Source of the DNA: Phycisphaerales bacterium
GTDB taxonomy: Bacteria; Planctomycetota; Phycisphaerae; Phycisphaerales; UBA1924
Length of the DNA stretch: 64,000 bases
Direction: 5' to 3'
Assembly: GCA_029260515.1 (NCBI GenBank)
Contig: JAJDDC010000070.1
Coordinates: forward strand, 620,001 to 684,000
Shown here: positions 56,006-64,000 of the stretch, in pieces
Layout: the number at the start of each line of letters is the position of its first letter
Numbering within the stretch: position 1 is the first letter of the stretch
The notes under the pieces: generated by a model
Told to the model about the DNA's origin: nothing
The model's input: the letters and a program-made list of their open reading frames with translations, nothing else
Databases searched by the model: none
Position numbers and translations under genes: made by a program

Positions 56006-57931
56006 GTGAGCGCGGGCGAGGACATCATCGTCGGGATCGACCTGGGCACGACCAACTCCCTGGTTGCGTTGTGCGACGAGCGCGGGCCTCGGGTGCTCTC
56101 GGGCGACGACGGCGTCTCGATCGTGCCCAGCGTCGTCCGGTACGAGCACGACGACTCGGCGCCCGGGGGTGTGCGCACGATTGTTGGCGACGGTGCGAAG
56201 GACCGGGCGGTCGAGTTCCCCGAGCGGACAGCCGCGAGCGTCAAGCGGCTGATGGGGCGGTCGCTCGCCGACGCCCGCGACGACCTGCCCTACCTGTCGT
56301 ACCGGGTGATCGAGGACGAGCACGCCCAGGCCCGGGTGGAGCTTCGCCTGGACGAGCAGACGACCAAGATCGTCTCGCCGCAGGAGGTATCGGCGGTGAT
56401 CCTCCGGGAACTCAAGGCCCGGGCACAGCATGCCCTGGGGCACGGTGTGCGCCGGGCGGTGGTCACCGTGCCCGCGTATTTCGACGATGCACAACGACAG
56501 GCGACGCGCGACGCCGGGCGTCTGGCGGGCCTGGAGGTGGTGCGGATCGTCAACGAGCCGACGGCCGCGGCGCTGGCGTACGGGCTCGGGCTGGGCGAGC
56601 GCGCTCAGGGCGAGACGGTCGTCGTGTACGACCTGGGGGGCGGGACGTTCGATGTGTCGATCCTCAGGCTGACGCCCGGCGAGGGCGAGGGGGGGACGTC
56701 GTTCTTCCAGGTGCTCTCGACAGCGGGCGACACACGCCTGGGCGGCGACGACGTGGACCACATGCTTGTGGCGCTGTTCATGCGCGAGATCCGGGAGTTG
56801 CTCGGCGCGGGCGGCGCCAACGACGAGGGCGGCCTGGGCGCGTTCCCGCCGGCGACGCGCCGGGCGCTGAAGATGTTCGCCGAGTCGGTCAAGTGCCGGC
56901 TGTCGGAGGCGGCGTCGGCGAGCGTGGCGATCGCGATCAACGACAAGCAGACCTACGAGCGGACGGTCACGCGCGATGAGTTCGAGTCCATGATCGCGCC
57001 CTGGGTCGAGCGGACGATCGACGCGTGCGACCGGGCGGTCCGCGACGCGGGGGACAAGGTCGGCGAGGGCGGGATCGGCGCCGTCATCATGGTGGGGGGG
57101 TCCACGCGGATCCCGCTTGTGCGGGCGCGTGTGGGCGAGCGGTTCGGGGTCGAGCCGTACACGGCCCTGGACCCGGATCGTGTGGTGGCGCTGGGCGCCG
57201 CGGTGCAGGGGTCGATCCTGGCGGGGACGACCAAGGGCCAGCTCCTGCTGGACGTGATCCCGTTGTCGCTGGGCATCGAGACGGTGGGCGGGGCGATGGC
57301 GAAGCTGATCGTGCGCAACTCGACGGCGCCGGCGCGGGCGACGGAGATGTTCTCGACGAGCGTGGACGGGCAGGTCTCGATCAAGCTCAACGTCCTGCAG
57401 GGCGAGCGGGAGATGGCGGCGGATTGCCGGTCGCTGGGCGAGTTCGAGCTCCGGGGGATCCCGCCGATGCCGGCGGGCGTGCCGCAGGTCGAGGTGGAGT
57501 TCCTGGTGGACGCCAACGGGGTGCTGCGCGTGAGCGCGCGCGAGCGGCGCAGCGGCAAGCGGGCGTCGTTGCAGGTCGTGCCCAACCACGGGCTGACGCG
57601 CGACGAGGTCGAGCGGATCGAGGCCGAGAGTTTTTTGCACGCACGCGAGGACATGGACCGGCACCGGGTGGTGGACCTCGTTGCCAACTCCAGGCTCGAC
57701 ATCAAGTGGATAGGCGAGAAGCTCGAACGGCACGGCGGGGAGCTTGAGCCGGCGTACCGCGACGACCTGCGCGCGCGCCTGGAGGCGCTGCGGGCGATGG
57801 CCGAGCTGGGGGCGGCGGACTGGCGTTCGGTCGATCCGGGCGAGTTTCACAGGGCAAAGCAGGCGCTGGACGAGGCCAGCGTGCGATTGCAGGAGGTCGC
57901 GATCGCGGCGTCGCTGCGCGAGCAGGGCTGA
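56006..57931 (+). CDS. Hsp70-family chaperone, HscA-like
   Basis: 641 residues. The ATPase domain has the phosphate-1 motif GIDLGTTNS, the connect motif [13 protein letters not shown] and [10 protein letters not shown]. The substrate domain reads [18 protein letters not shown], then [12 protein letters not shown] and [20 protein letters not shown]. These segments and the lack of a glycine-rich DnaK tail resemble HscA, the iron-sulphur cluster chaperone. No hscB, iscU, grpE or dnaJ lies nearby, so the cluster-assembly role is uncertain. GTG 56006 is chosen by homology and the upstream -10 element. Confidence 0.93.
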   Translation: MSAGEDIIVGIDLGTTNSLVALCDERGPRVLSGDDGVSIVPSVVRYEHDDSAPGGVRTIVGDGAKDRAVEFPERTAASVKRLMGRSLADARDDLPYLSYRVIEDEHAQARVELRLDEQTTKIVSPQEVSAVILRELKARAQHALGHGVRRAVVTVPAYFDDAQRQATRDAGRLAGLEVVRIVNEPTAAALAYGLGLGERAQGETVVVYDLGGGTFDVSILRLTPGEGEGGTSFFQVLSTAGDTRLGGDDVDHMLVALFMREIRELLGAGGANDEGGLGAFPPATRRALKMFAESVKCRLSEAASASVAIAINDKQTYERTVTRDEFESMIAPWVERTIDACDRAVRDAGDKVGEGGIGAVIMVGGSTRIPLVRARVGERFGVEPYTALDPDRVVALGAAVQGSILAGTTKGQLLLDVIPLSLGIETVGGAMAKLIVRNSTAPARATEMFSTSVDGQVSIKLNVLQGEREMAADCRSLGEFELRGIPPMPAGVPQVEVEFLVDANGVLRVSARERRSGKRASLQVVPNHGLTRDEVERIEAESFLHAREDMDRHRVVDLVANSRLDIKWIGEKLERHGGELEPAYRDDLRARLEALRAMAELGAADWRSVDPGEFHRAKQALDEASVRLQEVAIAASLREQG

Positions 57932-58073
57932 TCCCGGCGGTCGGCCTGTGACGGTTGTGACGCGGGCGCGGGCGGGGCGGGGGTTTGTCCGGGACGATCG
58001 GCGGGCGCCGCGGCGCCGGGAGCCGGGACTGGCCGATCAGATCCTCCGGGGGAGACCCAGCCCGGAGGTCGTG

Positions 58074-61000
58074 ATGCGCAACAGAATGAGTCGGTTCGTG
58101 CTCGCGGTGGTCGCCTGTGCACTGGCGAGCGCGTCGGCGCAGGCCCAGAGCACGTACTACGTCCGCAAGACGGGCAGCGACAGCAACGCCGGCACGTCGC
58201 CCGGGAGCGCGTACAAAACGATCGACAAGGCGGCGGACACCGCGACCGCTGGCGCGACGATCTACGTCGGCGCGGGGACCTACACAGAGACTGTCACGCC
58301 CAGCAACGACGGCACGGCGGGCTCGCCGATCGTGTATGTCGCGGACACCTCGGGCGCTCAGACCGGAGACGCGGGCGAGGTGATCATCCGGCGAACCGGC
58401 AACGGGCAGGACGTGCTCGTCGTGGATTCCGACAACTACCTCACCTTCCGAGGGTTTATCATCGAGGACGGGCGCGACACAATCACCTGGGACAACTCGG
58501 TTGGGGGCGTGCTCGAGAACTGCGTGATCCGGGGGTCGTTCGACGACCTGATCGAGGTCAGCGGGAACTCGGAGCTGACGATCCGGGGGTGCACGATCTC
58601 CGACGTGGGCGACGACGCCGTGGACGTCAACTCGGGCGACGTCACGGTCGAATCGACGACGTTCGACGATGTTTCCGACAACGTGCTGTACCTGTCGGAC
58701 TCGGGCGGGTCGCTGGTCGCCCGGCGTTGCACGGTGTCGAACGCGGGCAGCGGGGCGTTCGCGACGGGTGGCACGCTGACGCTGGTGAACTGCGTGTTCT
58801 ACGACATCGACGACGACGCGGTCCGGGGGGAGGGCTCGACGACGCTGCATATCTACAACTGCACCATCGACGACACGGGCGCCGACGGGGTCCGGTCCTG
58901 GGGGACCGCGAACGTCTACAACAACATCTTCACAAACATCGGCGACGATGGGATGGACAAGGAAGGCTCGACGTTCAACGCGTCGCACAACCTCGTCTGG
59001 AACTACGGCGGAAGCCGCTCGGAAGGGTTCAACTCGACCGAGTTCTCCTTCGATCCCGATTACGTGAGCGTCGGTACCGGGGATTACCGCCTGAACGCGG
59101 GATCTGGCGCCATCGACATCGCCCAAGACGTCAGCTCGACAACCGGTGTTGATCGTCTCAACGCGCCCAGACCAGCCGGGTCGGGGTGGGACCTGGGCGC
59201 ATACGAGTACGGCGCGTTCACGTACTTCGCGAGCGTGCCGTACATCACGGATTTCGAGTCGGGCGCGGGTCTCGAGTGGTCCGACCGGACCACCACGACA
59301 CTCGAGGCGTTGACCGAGTATCTGGGGCGGTACGAGCTGCAGGACGCGACGACGCTGTCTGTCGACAGCATGGCCGCGGGCGAGACGTACTACCTGTTCT
59401 TCGACCTGTACGTCATCGACAACTGGGAGGGCGCGGGCTCGAGCCAGGACGACTTCACCATCACCATCGACGGCGCCCAGGTCTTCAACGAGACATTCGA
59501 CAACACCGGCGTCGGCCAGACCTACCCGGGTTCGCCCGCGCTGAGCGGGACCAACATCGGGTACGACTCGCACGTGGATTCTACGTATCGGCGGATCTAC
59601 CTGTCGTTCGTCGCCGACGACGCGACGGCGATCATCCGGTTCGAGTCGGACATGACCGCGGACATGAGCAACGAGTCGTGGGGCCTCGACGAGGTCATGG
59701 TCCTGCACGAGGACGACGCCCAGGCCTACATCCCGTTGTTCACGAATGTTTCCGCTGCGACGGGCTTCGACGTGTACAACAGCGCTCAGGTCCAGCGGGC
59801 CTCTGGGCTGCACTGGGCGGACCTGGACGGCGACGGCGACATGGACGCCGTGACGACGGGCGAGTCCAGCCGCGTGATGCGGTACGACGCCAACAGCGAC
59901 GCCTTCTCGGCGGCGACGATCGGTGGCGGGGGGCTGTGGCGGGCCGGCGCGTTCCTCGACGCGGACGGCGACGGCGACCTCGATTTCTTCGCAGCGTGCG
60001 ACAGCTCGTACTACGTCGAGGGCCTCTACACCAACTCGTGGCCCGCCGCCATGTCGTACGCGGGCAGCGCCGGGGTCAGCGACCCATCGAACAACGAGGG
60101 CATCGCGGCCTGCGACATCGACAACGACGGGTGGACCGACCTCGTGATGTTCTCCGAGAACGGCAACTGGAGGCTCCTGAGCACCCACGACGACCCGGCC
60201 AACTTCGTGGCCAGCGACGACCCGGCAATCGGTCTCAACGACGCCGGGAGCGTGGGCAACGGCGCGTTCGTCTCCTCGGGCGACGCCAACAACGACGGGT
60301 ATATGGACTTCTATTACCACTACAACAAGGGCGTGCTCCTGCTCTCCGACGGCGCGGGCGCCTACATCAGCACCACGCCCGTTCCCGGATCCGACCCGGG
60401 CAACAACGAGAAGACAGGCTCGGCCTGGGGTGACTACGACAACGACGGCGACCTCGATCTGTACATCCCGTTCCGCTCGGGCGGCGGGCGCCTTTACCGC
60501 AACGACGCCGGCACGTTTGTGAACATCGCCGCCAGCGCGGGGATTACCGACACCGCAGCACAGTCCTCCGCGTCCTGGGGCGATTTCGACAACGACTGGG
60601 ACCTGGACCTGCTCGTCGCGACCGAGGACGGCGATCCCCTGCTGCTGTACGAGAACCAGGGCGACGGCACGTTTGTGCTTGTAGACAAGGGCGCCGCGAT
60701 CGGCGGGAACGCGCACGACGCGGTCTTCGTGGATTACGACTCGGACGGCGACCTGGACATCGCCGCCACACGCGAGGACGACACGAACATCCTGCTCCGC
60801 AACGACACGGACGACGCCGCGTACCTGAAGGTCCGCGTGCTGCGGACAGTCGGGGGGGTGGACATCGAGCAGGTCGGCGTCCGCGTCGAGCTGTGGGACC
60901 AGGCGATGACGTCGGTCATGGCACGGCGCGACATCGGCGTCGCGCGCGGGTTCGGCGGTTCCGAGCCCGTGTGGGCGCACTTCGGCGGCGTGGACCCGGG

Positions 61001-61184
61001 GCTGCTCTACAACGTCAAGGTCGTCTGGCCCGGGGGCGACGAGACGGTTGTCGAGGTCATGCCCGGGGCGGCGATCTCGACCTTCGGCGCCGTCACGGTC
61101 CCCCAGATGCTCACGGTCACCGGCAAGACCGGCTCGCTCCGCGTCACCCGCTGGCGTGAGGTCAAGGCGGTCTCGGACGATTGA
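58074..61184 (+). CDS. large secreted beta-helix / FG-GAP / ASPIC protein
   Basis: 1036 residues. The signal peptide ends AQAQ near residue 22. Residues about 25-380 form a right-handed parallel beta-helix (start YYVRKTGSDSNAGTSPGSAYKTI, typical of pectate-lyase-like/DUF1565 proteins). About 390-560 is a beta-sandwich-like domain. Then come about seven FG-GAP/VCBS calcium repeats of the DxDGDGDxD type, such as DLDGDGDMD and DYDNDGDLD. The C-terminal 130 residues look like an UnbV/ASPIC domain (GFGGSEPVWAHFG). It may bind or degrade polysaccharide at the surface; catalytic residues were not identified. GGAGG precedes ATG 58074. Confidence 0.85.
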   Translation: MRNRMSRFVLAVVACALASASAQAQSTYYVRKTGSDSNAGTSPGSAYKTIDKAADTATAGATIYVGAGTYTETVTPSNDGTAGSPIVYVADTSGAQTGDAGEVIIRRTGNGQDVLVVDSDNYLTFRGFIIEDGRDTITWDNSVGGVLENCVIRGSFDDLIEVSGNSELTIRGCTISDVGDDAVDVNSGDVTVESTTFDDVSDNVLYLSDSGGSLVARRCTVSNAGSGAFATGGTLTLVNCVFYDIDDDAVRGEGSTTLHIYNCTIDDTGADGVRSWGTANVYNNIFTNIGDDGMDKEGSTFNASHNLVWNYGGSRSEGFNSTEFSFDPDYVSVGTGDYRLNAGSGAIDIAQDVSSTTGVDRLNAPRPAGSGWDLGAYEYGAFTYFASVPYITDFESGAGLEWSDRTTTTLEALTEYLGRYELQDATTLSVDSMAAGETYYLFFDLYVIDNWEGAGSSQDDFTITIDGAQVFNETFDNTGVGQTYPGSPALSGTNIGYDSHVDSTYRRIYLSFVADDATAIIRFESDMTADMSNESWGLDEVMVLHEDDAQAYIPLFTNVSAATGFDVYNSAQVQRASGLHWADLDGDGDMDAVTTGESSRVMRYDANSDAFSAATIGGGGLWRAGAFLDADGDGDLDFFAACDSSYYVEGLYTNSWPAAMSYAGSAGVSDPSNNEGIAACDIDNDGWTDLVMFSENGNWRLLSTHDDPANFVASDDPAIGLNDAGSVGNGAFVSSGDANNDGYMDFYYHYNKGVLLLSDGAGAYISTTPVPGSDPGNNEKTGSAWGDYDNDGDLDLYIPFRSGGGRLYRNDAGTFVNIAASAGITDTAAQSSASWGDFDNDWDLDLLVATEDGDPLLLYENQGDGTFVLVDKGAAIGGNAHDAVFVDYDSDGDLDIAATREDDTNILLRNDTDDAAYLKVRVLRTVGGVDIEQVGVRVELWDQAMTSVMARRDIGVARGFGGSEPVWAHFGGVDPGLLYNVKVVWPGGDETVVEVMPGAAISTFGAVTVPQMLTVTGKTGSLRVTRWREVKAVSDD

Positions 61185-61213
61185 GCGCGTGGGCGGCGGG
61201 GGCGGTGGATCAC

Positions 61214-61219
61214 TAGACT
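61214..61219 (+). promoter_or_regulatory. -10-like TAGACT, 5 bases before phosphatase/cytochrome gene
   Basis: TAGACT ends 5 bases before ATG 61225; no ribosome site is present. Confidence 0.5.
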
Positions 61220-61224
61220 CCGCC

Positions 61225-62169
61225 ATGCGCCGAACAACGCTTGCCACGAAGTCGCTTGTCGTTTCGTCGCTCTCTCTGGCGCTGTTCTTTGTCGCCGGCT
61301 CGTGCTCCGCGCCGCAGGTGGGGTCTCGCGCCGAAAACACGCCGGCGCGTGCCCCCGTCGCCGGCTTGCCACTGGGCGTCTACGAGGTCGTCCCGGGCGT
61401 GTACTCGGGGCCGATGCCCGAGGGTCGCGCGGGCTTCGAGGCGCTGGCGGCGTTGGGGGTGGTCTCGGTGCTGTCGGTGGACGGCGCCCGCCCGGACGTC
61501 GGGGACGCGGCGGCGTGCGAGATTGCGTACGCGCACGTGCCGATCCGGTACTCGGGCCTCACCGAAGGCGAGCGCGACGAGATCGCGCGTGCGATGCGCG
61601 ACGCGCCCCGCCCGCTGTACGTCCACTGCCACCACGGCAAGCACCGCGGGCCCGCCGCGGCGGCGGTTGGGCTGATCGCGCTGGGCGAGATCGACAACGA
61701 CGCGGGTCTCGCCCTGCTCGAGCGTGCGGGCACGAGCCGGTCGTACCCGGGGCTGTGGGGCGCGGTGCGCGAGGGCGAGACGCTGGACACGGCGACGATC
61801 GAGGCCGCGCCGGCTGCGCCGCCGGTCGCGCAGGTCTCCGATTTCGTCTCGGGGATGAGCGTCGTGGACCACGCGTGGGACAACCTGAAGCGGTGCAAAG
61901 CGGCGGGGTGGGCCGCGCCGACGGACCACCCCGACCTGGCGCCCGCGTCGGAGGCGGGGATCCTGGCCGATGCGCTGCGCGCTGCGGCGCACGACCCCGC
62001 CGTTGCGGACAAGCCCTCGGACTTCCACGCGTGGATGCGCGAGGCGAACGCGAGCGCGACGGAGTTGGAGCGGCTCATCGTCGCGGGGGCGCCGCGCGGA
62101 CGCGTGGGCGAGGGGTTCGCGACGCTGGGCGCCTCGTGCAAGGCTTGCCACGCGAAGTACCGCGACTGA
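61225..62169 (+). CDS. exported dual-specificity-phosphatase-like protein with C-terminal haem motif
   Basis: 314 residues. The signal peptide has a possible lipobox around Cys27. Residues 45-185 are a DSP/PTP-like domain with the phosphate-binding loop HCHHGKHR (Cys135, Arg141). Residues 205-314 form a helical domain ending CKACHAKYRD (Cys305, Cys308, His309), the single haem-binding motif and basic tail seen in cytochrome c'. A phosphatase joined to a c-type cytochrome in one exported chain is unusual. Electron partners and substrate are unknown. The two domains are each recognised by motif only. Confidence 0.82.
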   Translation: MRRTTLATKSLVVSSLSLALFFVAGSCSAPQVGSRAENTPARAPVAGLPLGVYEVVPGVYSGPMPEGRAGFEALAALGVVSVLSVDGARPDVGDAAACEIAYAHVPIRYSGLTEGERDEIARAMRDAPRPLYVHCHHGKHRGPAAAAVGLIALGEIDNDAGLALLERAGTSRSYPGLWGAVREGETLDTATIEAAPAAPPVAQVSDFVSGMSVVDHAWDNLKRCKAAGWAAPTDHPDLAPASEAGILADALRAAAHDPAVADKPSDFHAWMREANASATELERLIVAGAPRGRVGEGFATLGASCKACHAKYRD

Positions 62170-62232
62170 CGACGCACCGGGTCGTATACGTTGGTTCATC
62201 GCCCGGGTGTTGCGTGTGCGCACGAGGGGCGG

Positions 62233-62238
62233 TAGCGT
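62233..62238 (+). promoter_or_regulatory. -10-like TAGCGT, 6 bases before GYF-like gene
   Basis: TAGCGT ends 6 bases before ATG 62245; no ribosome site is present. Confidence 0.45.
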
Positions 62239-62244
62239 GCGCCG

Positions 62245-62748
62245 ATGGGCGGGCGATACTCTGTGCGGGCGGCGGATGGGGCGGTCTACGGGCCGGTGGA
62301 CGAGGGCGTGCTGCGCCGGTGGGCGATCGAGGGGCGGGTGCCCAACGACGCCGTGCTCGTCGCAGAGACGGACGGCGCCGAGACGCGTGTGCTCGACCAC
62401 CCCTGGCTGGGCCCGATCCTGCTCGCGCCGCCGACGGTCCGGGGCGCGGCGCCCGCCGAGCCTCTGGGCGATGTGACGGGCGGGCTGATCCCGTACAAAA
62501 ACGGGCCGGCGCTGGCGTCGTACTACGTCGGGATCGGCGCGTGGGCGGCGTTGATTCTCTTCCCGCTCGGGCTGGTCGCGGGGATCATCGCGATCGTGCT
62601 GGGGATCAAGGGCCTGCGCCGCTACAAGGCCCAGCCCGAGGTGCACGGGGCCGCGCACGCGTGGGTGGGGATCGTCTGCGGCGTGCTCGTGTCGCTGATC
62701 ACGCTCGGTGTCATCGTGCTGATCGTGATCTCGGTGCTCGCGCCCTGA
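62245..62748 (+). CDS. GYF-like (DUF4339) plus DUF4190-type membrane protein
   Basis: 167 residues. The N-terminal 60 residues have the GYF_2 layout (YSVRAADGAVYGPVDEGVLRRWAIEGRVPNDAVLV), a probable protein-interaction module. The C-terminal half has two membrane segments (about 97-122 and 137-165) around the GIKGLRRYKAQPEVHG loop typical of DUF4190. Such proteins are common in planctomycetes and their role is unknown. It converges on tdh with 6 bases between stops. Confidence 0.82.
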   Translation: MGGRYSVRAADGAVYGPVDEGVLRRWAIEGRVPNDAVLVAETDGAETRVLDHPWLGPILLAPPTVRGAAPAEPLGDVTGGLIPYKNGPALASYYVGIGAWAALILFPLGLVAGIIAIVLGIKGLRRYKAQPEVHGAAHAWVGIVCGVLVSLITLGVIVLIVISVLAP

Positions 62749-62754
62749 CCTGGT

Positions 62755-63864
62755 TCAGTCCACGTTCATCAGCACCTTGATCCCCTCGCCCGAGATCATG
62801 GTCTCGAACGCCTTATCGTATTGGGCGAGCGGGAACTCGTGGGTGATGATCTCGTCGAGCTGGAGGCGCTTGCCCAGGAGCATCTCCTCCATGCGGTACC
62901 AGGTCTCCCAGATGCGCCGGCCGTTGATGCCCAGGACGGTGCAGCCCTTGAAGATGATGTTGGTGTTGAAGTCGAACGTGACGGGCTTCGCGGGCAGGCC
63001 CAGCAGCGCGGCGGTCCCGCCGTTGCGCAGGGCCCGGAAGCCCTCGTCGAAGGCGTTGGACGAGCCGGACATCTCGAGCAGGACGTCCACGCCCTCGCCG
63101 CGTGTCTCGCTGCGGACGTGCTTGATCCAGGCGTCTCCCTCGCGGGCGTCGAAGGCCTCGACGGCGCCGAGCTTCTTGGCCAGCTCGAGCCGGGGCGGGT
63201 TGATGTCGGTGCAATAGATCCTGGACGCGCCCGCGGCCCGGGCGACGGTTACCGCCATGAGCCCGATGATCCCCACGCCCGAGATCAGCACGCTCCGCCC
63301 GCTCACGCCCGCGGCGGTGACGGTGTGCACCGCGTTGCCCAGGGGGTCGAACGTCGCGGCGATCCGGTCCGGGATCTCCTCGTGCACGGGCCAGACGTTG
63401 GACTCGGGCACTGCGACGTACCGCGCGAAGCACCCGTCGCGGTCCACGCCCAGGATCTGCGTGTCCCTGGCGATGTGGGCGGCGCCGGTGCGCGAGTTGT
63501 AGTCCGTGCCGGCGGTGATGTGCCCCTCGGCGCTGACGCGCCGCCCGGGCGAGAAGAGGGTGACCGCCGAGCCGATCCGCTCGACCACGCCCACGAACTC
63601 GTGCCCGGTGACGATGCCGACGGGGATCCGCGATGCGGCCCAGTCGTCCCACTGCCAGATGTGCCGGTCCGTGCCGCAGATCCCTGCCTTGGTCACGCGG
63701 ATGAGCACGTCCAGGGGCCCGAGGGCGGGGACCGGGCGTGCCTCGTCCAATCGCAGGCCCTCGCCGGCGTGGTGCTTGACGAGCGCGGGCATGACCTCGG
63801 GCGGTGCATTGTCGGCGGGGGCGGTGCGTTGGGCGGTCGCCGGCCCGGTCTTGGTCGATTCCAT
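62755..63864 (-). CDS. tdh: L-threonine 3-dehydrogenase-like zinc alcohol dehydrogenase
   Basis: 369-residue medium-chain dehydrogenase. It would oxidise threonine to 2-amino-3-ketobutyrate with NAD. The active-site zinc ligands Cys63 and His88-Glu89 and the Tdh signature GTDRHIWQWDDW are present, as are SGVGIIGLMA (NAD loop) and FDPLGNAVHT. The structural-zinc lobe (115-135) reads HITAGTDYNSRTGAAHIARDT in pieces and has no cysteine, where Tdh normally has four. The N-terminus is extended by about 25 residues. ATG 63864 has GGAG about 7 bases upstream. kbl is not visible. Confidence 0.87.
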   Translation of the reverse strand: MESTKTGPATAQRTAPADNAPPEVMPALVKHHAGEGLRLDEARPVPALGPLDVLIRVTKAGICGTDRHIWQWDDWAASRIPVGIVTGHEFVGVVERIGSAVTLFSPGRRVSAEGHITAGTDYNSRTGAAHIARDTQILGVDRDGCFARYVAVPESNVWPVHEEIPDRIAATFDPLGNAVHTVTAAGVSGRSVLISGVGIIGLMAVTVARAAGASRIYCTDINPPRLELAKKLGAVEAFDAREGDAWIKHVRSETRGEGVDVLLEMSGSSNAFDEGFRALRNGGTAALLGLPAKPVTFDFNTNIIFKGCTVLGINGRRIWETWYRMEEMLLGKRLQLDEIITHEFPLAQYDKAFETMISGEGIKVLMNVD

Positions 63865-64000
63865 GGAGGCTCCCTGGGGCGGGTCGTGGCGTGCGGGCGC
63901 CGTGCCCGCCGACGAAGGTATTGTTGAGGGGGCGTCCCGGTCCGATCAATGGAGACGCCCCGGGGTCCGCGTGGCGGGCCCCCGGGAACGGCGTCAGGAG
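63865..64000. other. upstream region of tdh at window edge
   Basis: 136 bases before the tdh start. No gene and no confident promoter seen. The next gene lies outside the window. Confidence 0.4.

Noticed and set aside
59400-60900. Tandem DNA repeats in the secreted protein gene
   Set aside because: The regularity is at protein level (FG-GAP motifs); the DNA units differ in sequence and spacing, so this is not a DNA repeat array. No CRISPR array exists in the window.
57702-61340. 1212-residue minus-strand open frame
   Set aside because: It is antisense to the secreted beta-helix protein; the composition follows the mirrored FG-GAP repeats (valine/arginine-rich) and no domain is recognisable.

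Overview
The window is GC-rich, densely packed chromosomal DNA from a Gram-negative-type bacterium. It most likely comes from the Planctomycetota, close to the Phycisphaerales. The evidence is a PEP-CTERM-type tail, a C-terminal GC-type dockerin-like tail, phosphate-porin paralogues, a DUF1572 DinB-fold protein, a lone PrkA kinase, an AsmA-like giant protein, and a large beta-helix/FG-GAP/ASPIC secreted protein. I see no phage, insertion sequence, CRISPR array or integrase. The only RNA gene recognised is tRNA-Gln(CTG). The region reads as core chromosome with many lineage-specific proteins.

Layout. 1-2230 (minus): lipoprotein, BshB1/PIG-L-like deacetylase and SDR protein (cut by the window edge). 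2248-4430 (plus): dihydrouridine synthase, a DinB-fold protein carrying an in-frame palindromic repeat, and a small membrane protein. 4533-7986 (minus): phoH and a 7TM-HD phosphohydrolase. 8192-10472 (minus): a PhoR/PhoB-like pair, divergent from two OprP-like porins (11171-13879, plus). 13885-18909 (minus): a glycosyltransferase, a BshC-like protein, a substrate-binding lipoprotein and argS. 19027-22547: small hypotheticals, a histidine phosphatase and a DUF885 protein. 22676-22747: tRNA-Gln with a terminator. 22818-30684: AsmA-like giant, DoxX, PEP-CTERM protein, YbgC thioesterase and two small membrane proteins. 30851-37686: Y-family polymerase, ppc, a membrane-anchored hypothetical and prkA. 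38122-43430 (plus): dockerin protein, trmB, queC-queE-queD and an HtrA protease. 43450-49899 (minus): RND pump with its adaptor, and a DASS anion transporter. 49934-51974 (plus): a SAM methyltransferase and a solitary adenine DNA methyltransferase. 52048-55334 (minus): ilvE and pheT. 55371-62748 (plus): lipoprotein, HscA-like Hsp70, the giant secreted protein, a phosphatase/cytochrome fusion and a GYF-like membrane protein. 62755-63864 (minus): Tdh.

Functional modules. Phosphate sensing and uptake sit together (PhoR/PhoB with two porins behind a strong promoter). The Que trio makes the 7-deazaguanine precursor for tRNA, next to TrmB. RND and adaptor genes form an efflux operon. Two genes resembling bacillithiol-pathway enzymes (BshB1-like and BshC-like) lie 15 kb apart.

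The most striking signal is not a gene family. Seventeen genes on both strands have a TANNNT hexamer ending exactly 5-7 bases before the start codon and no usable ribosome-binding site. This is what leaderless transcripts with a -10-only promoter should look like. Several divergent gene pairs have only 17-36 bases between start codons, and two of these hexamers begin with the TAG stop codon of the preceding gene. Other oddities are a threonine-dehydrogenase-like enzyme without its structural-zinc cysteines, a PheT without the EMAP tRNA-binding domain, and a secreted phosphatase fused to a CxxCH haem tail.
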